Source: Viola odorata
Taxonomy: Eukaryota; Streptophyta; Magnoliopsida; Malpighiales; Violaceae
Length of the DNA stretch: 64,000 nucleotides
Direction: 5' to 3'
Assembly: GCA_963691705.1 (NCBI GenBank)
Contig: OY829539.1
Span: 43,223,656 to 43,287,655, forward strand
The notes below the pieces were generated by a model. It was not told the origin of the DNA, made no database searches, and worked only from the letters and a program-made list of their open reading frames with translations. Of this stretch, positions 52,744 through 62,820 are shown one piece after another. Every line of letters starts with the position of its first letter. Within the stretch, counting starts at the first letter, position 1. The position numbers and the translations under genes are program-made.

Positions 52744-54860
52744 ATGGCTAGGAATAGACCTCGCCAGATTATCTCTAGGCCCATGGATCCCGAGGTCGCC
52801 CAATCACCGAGTATTTTTACCTGCGATGTGGTTCTGAAAGCCGAATTGGAGGAACATGGTATTACCTTTCCTCCTGGGCATGAGCCTTCTATTCCCGGAA
52901 GTGATATGCGGCTTCATAATCCAGGGTGGGGCCATAGGCTTCTTTATTTTAAAATGTTCCTTTATGGTTTCCGCTTTCCCGTTCATGAGTCGATAGTAAC
53001 TCTGCTGCGGGAGTATAGCCTTAATCCTGCCCAGATAACTCCTTCCTCTTGGTGTGCGGTTTATGCTTTTCTTCGCGCTTGCGAGTTGAAGAACATTTTT
53101 ACCCCATCTATCAATTTGTTTCGCAAATTGTTTAGCATGATTTGCTACAATTATTTAATCGAGATTACTCCCCGGTGGGATGATGCGCTCGTGCAGTCTT
53201 TTTGGCAACGTTTTCACGGCTTCAAGAAGGGTGTAGCTGATTGGAAGAGTAGCTTCTTTGTTCTGGAGCTACCGTCACGTTTGTGGCGTATCAATTTCAA
53301 TCAGGAACTGATAGGTCCCGTTTGGACAAATCCCACGATTTTGTCCAGAACTGAGTTGGACCAGGCTAACGCTTTGTTAGACGAGAATACTCACTACCGT
53401 ATTCGTGCCTTTGCTCTGTTCAAGCCTCTGGAAGAGTGCGTTATGGGTGAGCCTATTTCTTTCCATATTTTCTTTACTTTGGTCCTCGCATGCTTTGTTT
53501 GCTATAAGAAGCTAACGGTTGATTCCCAGGTGACACTGGTACTCCTTTGAACGTAATACCGCTTCAAACTTTACCGGCCTCGCCTTCTGCCGAGGGCTCA
53601 AGTCGGGGTGGCGTTCCTCCTTCGAGGAAGAGAACTAAGACGGTTGCCCGGGGAGGGCGAAGGCCCGTTAGCTCTGTGCGAACTTCTCGCTTTGTGGAAA
53701 ATTGGCTACCGGAGCGTCGCAAGGGGACGGACTCCAAGCCTGTCGCAACGACGGTAATTACTAGCGATGATGAGGATACGGATGCCAAGTCAGACCTTTG
53801 CCATGCTTCTTCCCTTGCTGCTTCCCAGCGTCAGAAAAAACTTCGAGTGGCCTCTGGTGGACAAGCTACCGGGACATCTCCTGTGGATGTGGCAACTATT
53901 TCTACGCCTGTTGTTTCGTCTGAGGTGGGCGCCTCTCAGCCAACGGAAGCCGCTGAGGCGTTGGAAAAAACTTGTTCTACTGAGGGAGAGGCCCTACCGA
54001 TGGAATGTCCTCCTCCCATGGCTGACGCTCCCGATTCTCCGATTGCTCATTGTATTCCTGACGTAGTGGTCACACCTCCTGTGGCGGATTCGACTGCTGA
54101 GCTACCGCCTAAGGTTACTCCGCAGCTGTTTTTTACTCCTTTCAAGAGTATTTTTCCTCAGGGCTCTTCTCCGCCTCCCTCAATCAATCTTGGTCCTGAC
54201 GGGGTCCCGGCCTACCGTATGAATCTTGCAGGGTTTTGCTTTGATGCCCTTCGCGTTGTCGGGGTTCCCCAACCTTTTTCTCGAGATGAGTTTACTACAC
54301 CCTTGATAGGGGAGATGCTGAGTTCCAAAAAGGAGAAAGAGGAATTTCTTCAACTCCCTCCCTCGGCACGCTTTTGCCATGTTCTGAATGATTCTCTGGA
54401 CTTCTTCCGCCATCTGAATTATCAATTCGAAATTCACGATCGCGAGTCACGTAATTTTTCCAGCGCATTGTGCGTTGCAAGGGTGCAGCTTGAGAAGGCG
54501 GTGGAGCACTCTAGGTTGCTGACGCGTCTTTGTGAATCGTCCCAAACGGAATTGGACAGAGAAAAATCTATCGGGAAAGCCAAGATAGACGTTCTGGAGG
54601 CGGAATTGGCGCTAGAAAAGAAGAAAAATCTCTTTCTCCGCGAAGAGATACTTGCTCGAGACGAGGGGTCTGCTAGGACGTCATTAAAGGAAGAGTTATG
54701 GAGGAAGAGGGTTCTGGAGGCCTTCATTTCTGGATTTGCGGCCCGCTTCAAAGGTAACCCTTCGGATCCGGCCCAGGTAGCTGATTACATATCTATCGTG
54801 ATGGGTGAGATTAGCAAAGGTGACAATGGTTCTTCTGGCCCTTCGGGGGAGAAAGTCTAA
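52744..54860 (+). CDS. Tat2 antisense ORF3, spliced, 'putative gypsy type transposon' family
   Basis: Exon 1 52744-53446, intron 53447-53529 (GTGAGC...CCCAG, 83 bp), exon 2 53530-54860. Splicing joins the two frames without a stop and gives 677 residues. The intron is predicted, not observed. The N-terminal part (about 1-235) resembles the plant family PF04195 (Transposase_28): WGHRLLYFKMFLYGFRFPVH, LNPAQITPSSWCAVYAFLRA, WKSSFFVLELPSRLW. A Ser/Pro/Ala-rich middle follows (about 240-440). The C-terminus is a charged coiled coil (ELDREKSIGKAKIDVLEAEL). Despite the domain name no transposase activity is established. Proteins of this shape are typical antisense products of Tat elements. Paralogue of the ORF at 55478. 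No in-frame stop. Confidence 0.78.
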
Positions 54861-55477
54861 CGCTAGCGATGGTGCCTGGGCCTTTCCTTGTTTTTCTTGT
54901 TGTTGTCTCTTCTTTTGTTATTTCTTGAAAACCATTCGAACATTGTTTCTCTTGTAATAGTGCTGACGCTTTGTATCCTTTGTCGTACTGTATGATATTA
55001 CCGTTTATTCCTTCTTTATCTTCTTTGTATCATCGCGCCGTTTGGCAAGGCCAGCGCTGCTTTTTATGTTTTTTAATCAATCCCTCTGTCCTTCATTTAA
55101 TGTGACTTGAAGGGTAATGATGAAAGAAGACACGTGTCCTTCCACAGAGAGGCGTTTGGAGCAAGCGTCTCCTAGGGAGTTGCGAATGCAGAAGCGTTTC
55201 GTCCTTATTTCAAATTTGCACCTTCTGGCGCGTGCCTTACTTTATGACGCGCTGCTTCGCCACGTGTCTGCTGCTGACTGGTCGCCCTTTCAGGGTTATA
55301 TCTATTGTTTCTTCTACCCCTTTTTCTTTTTCCATCTTTCCCTTATACGCTATTGTGTCTTTGGATAAATACTTTGCGCCGCTCTCTCTTTCTGGTTCAA
55401 GACTCCTCGCATTCTCTTTCACGAAGGTATAAGGTACACGTCCTTTTTCTTTTCTCTTTGTTTCTTCCTTGTTAGCC
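54861..55477. other. Spacer between antisense ORF3 and ORF4
   Basis: T/C-rich on the plus strand. GGATAAATACT at 55365 is a weak TATA candidate about 110 bp before ORF4. No gene. Confidence 0.45.
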
Positions 55478-57767
55478 ATGGCTAGAACTAAGAAATCCTC
55501 TGAAGAAGGAGACCCTCAAAGGTCCTCCGGGGAAGAAGTAATTGATACTACTCCCACTTCTCTGTACACGCTGCCCTTAATTAACCGTAGACTTGCTGGG
55601 TTTTCTGCGCGATTTCCCAAGGAATATCCCGTGCATTCTGCTTCTGAGTCGCTTCGACTGAACAACATTTTGCCCGGAAATAGTAGAATGCTGTATGCTA
55701 AGCTCTTCGATCATGGGTTTCGTCTCCCTCTTGACCCGCTCGTAAAATTGTTGTTGGCTGATTCTGATTTGGCTCCGGCTCAGTTGAGTCCTAACGCAAT
55801 TTGCGTTGTTAGTGCTTTTGCCGCACTGTGCCGTTTCAAGGGAATAGAATCTCCCACCTTAGCGTTGCTTCATGACATTTTCCAATTGTATTCCTGTAAA
55901 GGGGTGATATCGATATCACCTCGCTACGAAGACGGTTCTTTGAAGCCCTTTACCTGGAAACTAATGGGCATTGAGTCTTCTATTCCTCACTGGAAAGAGG
56001 AATTTTTTATTGTTGATCTGCCTGAGCCGTTGTGGAGGGCTGGCTTCAACGAAACAATTAAAGATGGGGCTTGGGGTCATCGGAAACCCCTTTCCGACCC
56101 GGAGGATGGCTGGTTGAAGACGCTGCTTCAATTTGATTTTAGTGTTGATGCCCGAAAAGTGGCCAACGGGTTGCCCATGGAACAGTGCAAGAAGGGTGAG
56201 CGTTTAACCTTTTTCCTTTGCGTTGTCAAGAAGTACTAATGCTAACGTTTAATGACTGTGCAGTGCCTCCGCCTGGTTGGGAGCCCGAGTATTTCCGGAG
56301 GAGAAGGAAACAGGAGGCGAAAAAGAAAGTTGCCGCTGAAGCTAGGGCTGCTGCTGCCACTAACGCCGAGGAAGGGGAGGCCACCGCTACCGCTAACGTT
56401 ACGGGCACTCGGGTTGTAAGACAGAAACGGCCTAGGAAAGCACGTGCTGCCCCGTCCGTTTCGTCCCAGACCGTTGTCTCTTCAGAGGCTACGGTTGATC
56501 CGATTCCTGTTGGGATTCCTCTTGTGTCCTCCACCACTCAGGTGAGCATTTTTCTTATTTTTTAAAACTTTTGTCATTCTTTTTGCACGGTTTCCTTATC
56601 ACGTTCTGCGTTATTTAGGAAGTGGTTGCTGCTTCTGTCCCCTCTACCTCCCAGGGAGATATGGGTATCGCCGATGTCCTTCGCGAGCATCAGAAGAAGG
56701 CTCGCTATGATCTTCAGAATAGCCCTTCTTCCTCGGCCGCCAACCGTAGTTCGAGTGTCCTTGGGGGCAAGGGAGCGTCTGCTGATCAATCTGAACCTGT
56801 TGATTTTGGCGGTCAACCCCATGTGCCTCCTGGTTCTCCGATCCATTCTGCGCACACCCCAACGGGCTATGATTCTGATGCCCTTAATCCTGAGGTGCCC
56901 GGAGGTAATGAGGTCTCAATGCCTAACGTGGAGGGCTCCACTAGCCGGCCAGCTTCTCCTGGTGCGTTGTTCTTTGTTCCGATGCCTCATCCAACTATTG
57001 TGAGGGGTGGCCCCGCCCCTGCCTTAATGGCTGGTATCTCTCCATATGAGCCTCCTCTCCTGCCAACTCATCATGTTAGCTTACGCTCCTTTAGGGACAG
57101 TATTCTGCAGTTTCCTGCCGATGCTGATCATGAGACCGTGATTTCCTCTACCGTTTATCTGGTGGCAGAGATTCTGTCTCTTCCAAGAGAGAGGGATGCC
57201 TTTGTGGCTCGGGGCGAGCAGGGGCGCATCAATTTCCTTCGCTCTCAGGCGTTTTCTATACTTTGCCATCTTCACTATATGGATGAGGAGAATGCCAGAG
57301 TTGTAGCTAACGGGCAATGAGAGATAAACAGGCTGCTGGAAGAGCGACATCGTCTTGAGAATGCCCTTGCTGCTACCAACGAAGGTATGGAGACTGCTCG
57401 GGGAGAGGCTACCGCGGTTAAGCAAGAGCTGGAGGCCGCTAAGTTGGCTTTGGAGGAGGAGAAGCGACAACGTGCTGATCTGGCCATACGCCTCTCTCAG
57501 GAGGAGAATAGCCTGCGTCTGGAGAGACACAGAAACGCTGAGCTATCTGCCGATTCCTCCCTTAACGCTGAGAAGAACCGTTGGTACTTGGAGCAGGGTG
57601 GGGGAATCATGTTGGAAGCCGTGATGCATCATTATGGGGTTGAAGAGCTCCGTATTGACTATCTCTCTACTTATTTTGACAAGAGAGCCTCAACCGTTAA
57701 TGATAGCGGTTTCTACCAGTGGAAGGCTGCTCAGCAAGGAGGGGTCAACGCGCCGCCCAATCTTTAG
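55478..57767 (+). pseudogene. Tat2 antisense ORF4, spliced paralogue of ORF3 with one stop
   Basis: Predicted exons 55478-56195, 56264-56541 and 56619-57767. Introns 56196-56263 (68 bp) and 56542-56618 (77 bp) are GT-AG and keep the frame. The N-terminal domain aligns with ORF3 (MLYAKLFDHGFRLPLDP, LAPAQLSPNAICVVSAFAAL, WKEEFFIVDLPEPLWRAGF), and intron 1 falls at the same place as the ORF3 intron (ORF3 ...EECVMG, ORF4 ...EQCKKG). The middle has a basic stretch (FRRRRKQEAKKKV) and low complexity. The C-terminus is a coiled coil (about 57324-57560) followed by YGVEELRIDYLSTYF. A TGA at 57318-57320 interrupts the third exon just before the coiled coil, in frame with the rest, a likely CGA change. 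It may therefore give a shortened product. Confidence 0.75.
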
Positions 57768-58150
57768 ACTTTTTGTTGTTTAGATGCTTTACATTTTTGT
57801 GGCTGACGGACCCATCCTTATTTTGTACTCTAAACGATGTCGGCCTTGACTTGGCTAATCCACTCTTTTTGGATAGAAGTTCTTTATCTGCTTTTCTTCA
57901 TAATGCCGTTTGATCACTTGTCCGCATGGGACGTTAGGTTTCCATAGTTTCGCGTTGTATCCCGTTTGCTTTTCATCAGCTGCATTCGAGTAGCGTTACC
58001 ATTATATCCTCCGATAGCATTTCTGAGAGTAAATCAGCGTTGCTTCCGCATCTGCTGCACTCATATTCCTGCCGTCCCTCGTTGTCAGAGGGGGCTTTAC
58101 GTCTGTTTCAACGTTGTTGTTGCAGTATGGTCACCTCTCCGTCATCGTTT
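57768..58150. other. Spacer 3' of antisense ORF4
   Basis: No gene or repeat recognised before the tandem arrays. Confidence 0.45.
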
Positions 58151-58370
58151 CACCGGGTATCGACCGCGCGGCTACTAGTTAGGATTTCTTTTGTTTCTTT
58201 TCGCCACAGATAGGCTCCAACATCGCTTCACCGGGTATCAACCGCGCGGCTACTAGTTAGGATTTCTTTGTTTCCTTTCGCCACAGATAGGCTCCAACAT
58301 CGCTTCACCGGGTATCAACCGCGCGGCTACTAGTTAGGATTTCTTTGTTTCCTTTCGCCACAGAGAGGCT
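58151..58370 (+). repeat. Tat2 tandem repeat array 1: three units of 77-78 bp
   Basis: CACCGGGTATCRACCGCGCG begins units at 58151, 58229 and 58306. The copies are nearly identical, so the array is recent or homogenised. The last unit is incomplete. Confidence 0.93.
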
Positions 58371-58380
58371 TTGGGGAGTG

Positions 58381-58858
58381 CCTCGTCTTAGTGAGTTGTC
58401 TGATCAGGACCAGCCATCACAAGGATAGGACTTTTCACCCCCAAGCGTTGTACCTCACGTCTATGGAATCGTGCCTCGTCTCAATGGGCCGTCTATGTGA
58501 GCACGGTTACCACAAGGATAGGATTTTCACTTCCAGAACGGAGTTGGTCTCTCCTTGGGGCATGCCTCTCCTTATGGGGTTACCACAAGAATAGGATTTC
58601 ACTCCCAAGGATTCCGGGGTGTGCCTCATCTTAACGGGCCGTCTATGTGAGCACGGTTGCCGCAAGGATTGGATTTTCACTCCGGGAAGTCGTTTGGGGT
58701 TGTGCCTTGTCTTAATGGGTCGTCTATGTGAGCACGGTTACCACAAGGATAGGATTTTCACCCCCAAACGCCTTGTTATGCCAGGGCGTGCCTCGTCTTA
58801 GTGAGCTGTCTGATCAGGACCAGCCATCACAAGGATAGGATTTTCACTCCTGGCATTC
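58381..58858 (-). repeat. Tat2 tandem repeat array 2: six diverged units of about 60-90 bp
   Basis: Each unit has TGCCTCGTCTTA, then GTCTATGTGAGCACGGTT or a variant, and ends CACAAGGATAGGATTTTCAC. Same family and same position (3' of pol) as 8715-8995 in Tat1, but read in reverse. The outer two units share the variant CTGATCAGGACCAGCCATCA. Confidence 0.88.
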
Positions 58859-58941
58859 TTCGCTACCTGCATATTACCAGTAGCAAACGCATAGTGAATA
58901 TCTCGATATTCATTTCTTAGAATAACTTTGATGTTACCCGA

Positions 58942-59577
58942 TTAGCTCCTGGCGTGGTATAACCTCAGCCGAGCGATATTCCAAGAGTTCTGCAGGGGCG
59001 TTCCCTCGAGCGTTTCCAGGTGGTATGCTCCTTTTCCCACAATGCGGGTGACACGATACGGTCCATCCCAGTTTGGACTGAGTTTTCCCATACGTTGTCT
59101 TGCCGCCCGCTTGTCTCTGAGCACTAAATCTCCAGTTTTGAGCAATCGCTCCCTCACTTGCCGGTTGTGATATTGTGCCATTTTCCTTTTGTAGTGCAGG
59201 GTTTTCAGGAGGGTTTCCTCGTGTGTTTCTGGTAGAGTATCGAGGTTAGCTCGTAACCTTTCTTCATTGTTTTCTTCTTTGAAGTAAGCCACCCGGAGGC
59301 TCATCATGCCAATCTCGACTGGTGTGACAGCTTTGGTTCCGAATGCTAACGCGAACGGGGTCTCTCCCGTGCTGGCCTTGACAGTCATGCGGTAGGCCCA
59401 TAGTACATATGGCAATTCGTCTGGCCATTTCTTCTTGGACCCTTCCAAGTTTCTTTTGATGCCACTAAGGATGCTGCGGTTAGTTACTTCCGCCTGGCCG
59501 TTGGTTTGGGGATGTGCCACAGAGGAGAATCTTTGCTCTATCTGGAACTCTGCATATTGATCACTGGGATCCTCCAA
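58942..59577 (-). pseudogene. Tat2 integrase remnant (end of core and C-terminal domain)
   Basis: The frame holds IEQRFSSVAHPQTNGQAEV with the catalytic Glu, then LEGSKKKWPDELPYVLWAYR, the GPYRV segment and the end RLRLYHARS. The HHCC finger and both catalytic Asp residues, present in Tat1, are missing: the upstream frame stops in DWRIPVI and the sequence jumps about 620 bp forward in Tat1 terms. The deletion junction is near 59565-59580. Integration function is lost. Confidence 0.88.
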
Positions 59578-60494
59578 TCATTTTCCATTTCTTCCACACA
59601 GAGCGATGCCTGCTCTTCTATGAAAGAAGGTGTAGGCAGTTCTCCATAGCGCACGTCACTGGGTATTGAGGCTTCCGGATTGGCTGCCATCTTGGCGAGG
59701 CTATCGGCCTCTTCGTTGTTTTCTCTAGGAATGTGCTCAAAGGTGACCAGGGTGCATTTTTCCTGTATCTTTGACAGCTCATGCTTCACTTTGGCTAAGT
59801 ATTGGGCCATGATGGGTTCTCTGGCTTGGGAGTTCCCCAGAACCTGATCCATTATTAGCTTGGAATCTCCTCGGATCTTTAAACGTGTTCTGTCTTCCTT
59901 CTCCACACCGGGAGTGGCTCCGATAGAGAAACTGTTTCCAATTCTAAGTCCTGCCAGCAACGCTTCGTTTTCAGCCGCATTGTTGGACAATGGCTGCAGG
60001 ATTCTGATGGCGTATCGCATCTCCAGGCCGTTTGGTCCAACTAAGAAAACTCCTGCGCCAGCTAATTCTTGATTTTTTGCTCCATCTACATGGATGACCC
60101 ACGTATCTGTATATGTCTCCGGAGACGGTAGGCATGGACTTTCTGCTTCTTCCTCCAACAGATCTATCTTTGTGTCCTTTGTGAATGTGCACTCAGCTAT
60201 GAAGTCAGCTAACGCTTGGGCTTTAACGGCTGGTCTGGCTTTGTATTGCAGCCCGTATTGTTCGAGCTCGATAGCCCAAATTAACATTCTTCCTGAAGAT
60301 TCAGGTTTTCTGAAGATTCTTCTCAACGGTTGATCCGTGAGTACAATGACGGGGTGGGCTTGGAAGTATCGATCCATCTTTCGCGTGGCCTATACTAGAG
60401 CGAGTGCTATCTTCTCGATAGGAGTGTATCGCAGTTCGGTATCTTTCAATATATGACTTACGAAGAATATAGGACGGTGCACGTGCCCTTCACT
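59565..60494 (-). pseudogene. Tat2 RNase H domains (gypsy-type end and archaeal-type)
   Basis: From the stop at 60495 the frame continues through HRPIFFVSHILKDTELRY, a TAG near 60389, and KMDRYFQAHPVIVLTDQPL. The second RNase H follows (TWVIHVDGAKNQELAGAG, NEALLAGLRIG, IRGDSKLIMDQV, REDN-like RENNEEADSLAKMA). This archaeal-type domain marks the Tat lineage. The frame ends at the integrase deletion. Confidence 0.87.
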
Positions 60495-62330
60495 TCACAC
60501 AAGGACGGCGCTGACTACCTCGTCAGCTATTCCCAAATATAGATATAGTTCGTCGCTGGGCTCAGGCCTCGTCAGCACTAAATCTGATGATAGGTAAGCT
60601 TTTAGTCCTGCAAACGCTTTCTCACATTCCTCTGTCCATCCGAAGGGAGCCTTGTTGCGGATGACTTTGAAGAAAGGCAAACATCTCTCGCCTTGCTTAG
60701 ATATGAATCGCCCCAACGCAATGATGCGCCCGGTTAACTTCTGTCTCTCTTTGACAGTTCGCGGGGATATCATATCCTGGATGGCTTTTATCTTTGACGG
60801 GTTGGGCTGGATGCCCTTCTGGTTGACCACATAGCCCAAGAATTTTCCCGTTTGGAATGCAAACATGCACTTCCGCAGGTTTAACTTCATCTTGTGCTTT
60901 CTCATCACATTGAAAACTTCTTCCAAGTCAGCAAGGTGTTCTCTGAAACTCCGACTTTTGATCAGGATGTCGTCTACGTAGGCCTCTACATTTCTCCCAA
61001 TTTGATTTTTGAAAACTTTGTTTGCCATACGCTGAAATGTTGCACCAGCATTCTTTAGCCCAAACGGCATTGCAGTATAGCAGTATGTAGCCCTAGGAGT
61101 GATGAAGGTAGTTTTTTCTTCGTCCTCTACGGCCATAGGGATTTGGTGATATCCGGAATTCGCATCTAGGGAGCTTAGATAAGCATACCCAGCGGTTTGA
61201 TCGACTAACTGATCTATTCGCGGAAGGGGATAGCAGTCCTTGGGACAGGCATTATTTAGGTCAGTAAAGTCGATGCACATACGCCAGTCCCCGTTAGGCT
61301 TTGGGACTAACACAGGATTAGCTAGCCAGGTCGGGTACTGGACTTCTCGAATGAACCCCGCCTCTATGAGCTTTAGCAACTCCTTTTCGATGGCTGTTAT
61401 CTTTTCCGATGAAAAAGCACGTCGCCTTTGTTGAACATGCTTGGCGTCAGGACTAACGTTCAGCCGGTGTTCTGTGACCTCCCGAGAGATTCCGGGCATG
61501 TTTGCTGGTTTCCACGCAAACTCTCCCTTGCATTTCCTCAACAGCTGGATTAATTGCGCGTTCTCTTCAAGGCTTAATTTCTCACTGGCTAAGAGATTCG
61601 TTTCACTATCCTTACCGATAGGGATTGATACCATCTGATCTAGCGGCTGAGTGCGCTTTTCTTCTTTTTCATCGAAAGGGTCGTCTGCCACGTAAACGTA
61701 ATGGTCACAACTCCTTTGAGTCATAAGTAAGTAGCATTCAGCTGCCAGCTTTTGGTCCCCTTTGATTGAGACCACGCCGTCCCATGAGGGATATTTCATC
61801 CGCAGGTGTTTTTGAGATATGGCCACTCCAAAACGATTAAGGAATGGTCGCCCCAAAATGGCATTATACGGTAACGTTAGGTCTACGACCAGAAATAATA
61901 GCTCTTCGGAGCGTTTGGATGTGTCTTCTCGGAAGTACACCGGCAGGGATGTTATTCCGGCTACCGGAATCGGTACTCCATCAATCCTAATAATTGGCCT
62001 CGTGCAAGACAATAGCTCACCGTCAGGTCATTTCATCAAGTTGTACGCTTCTAATGAAAATAGATTCACTGCACTCCCGTTATCGACAAGGGTCCTTCTT
62101 ACCCCATGACTTCCAATGACGGGCGTTACAACCATCGCGTCATTATGCGGGAAGACGATGCATTTTTCATCCTCCTCTGAGAAAGACAATATCATTCTGT
62201 CTAAGGCACTTATCGCCTCGATTTTCGTTTGCGCGTTCTCCCGTTTGCGCTTTTCTCCAGGGTTGGGCATTTGCGGCATAATTTCCTCGCAATAGGGTGC
62301 TCCCCCCGCAATGATATTTATCATGGGCAT
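60495..62330 (-). pseudogene. Tat2 protease and reverse transcriptase
   Basis: Protease: INIIAGGAPYCEE, then TLVDNGSAVNLFSL with Asp-Asn-Gly at the active site, as is common in plant Tat/Athila elements. A TGA near 62025-62027 interrupts the frame before PDGELLSCTRPIIRIDG. RT: WLANPVLVPKPNGDWRMCID, SLDANSGYHQIPM, TAMPFGLKNAGATFQRM and the catalytic VEAYVDDILIKS (YVDD). Then the connection KLTGRIIALGRFISKQGERC and RNase H to the stop at 60495 (TGA). All RT catalytic Asp residues are present. Tat1 lacks this whole region. Confidence 0.9.
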
Positions 62331-62820
62331 AGGTCGCTATCGATAGCGAGCACTTCTCTATTTGGCCCGAGGGGAACTACGTTAGCCCCTGTAGCGTGCG
62401 AGGGCGCTTGCCTCTGCTCAGTTGTATTTCCAGTTGGGTTATTTCTGGCTTCCTCCCTTGCCTTTGTGGCAAATTCCCCAAGGTAGCCCTCTTCGACCAA
62501 TCGCTCTATAGCCGATTTTAACTCTCTGCATACATCTGTTGAGTGTCTCTTGACCTTATGGAATTTGCAGTATGCATTTTCTCTTCCTCCCATGATTACT
62601 CCTGGTTTCACGGGAGCTGGGTAACGGATAGGCAAATTTCTCTGTTGGACTATTGCTAAGATCTCCACCCTTGGGAGTATGAGAGATGGGAGGTCAGGAT
62701 CGTATATCCGGCCCTTTGGCGGGTCCGTTTGCTTCCGAGTGGGGGACCCTCCAGGTCTTCCTTTTGAGAAATTGCCTCTCTGCCGGTTAGAGGTCTTAGT
62801 ATTATGTTCTTTCAGCTGCC
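62321..62820 (-). pseudogene. Tat2 gag C-terminal part with zinc knuckle
   Basis: After a frameshift near 62815-62822 gag continues through a basic stretch (TSNRQRGNFSKGRPGGSP) and DPDLPSLILPRVEILAIV to the CCHC knuckle (CKFHKVKRHSTDVC), in which the usual Gly before His is Arg. A second frameshift at about 62335 (SDLCP, stop) separates it from protease. Confidence 0.82.

Noticed and set aside
58151..58858. Regular repeats that could be taken for a CRISPR-like array
   Set aside because: Eukaryotic retrotransposon context, 60-90-bp contiguous tandem units without unique spacers, and a sister array in Tat1.
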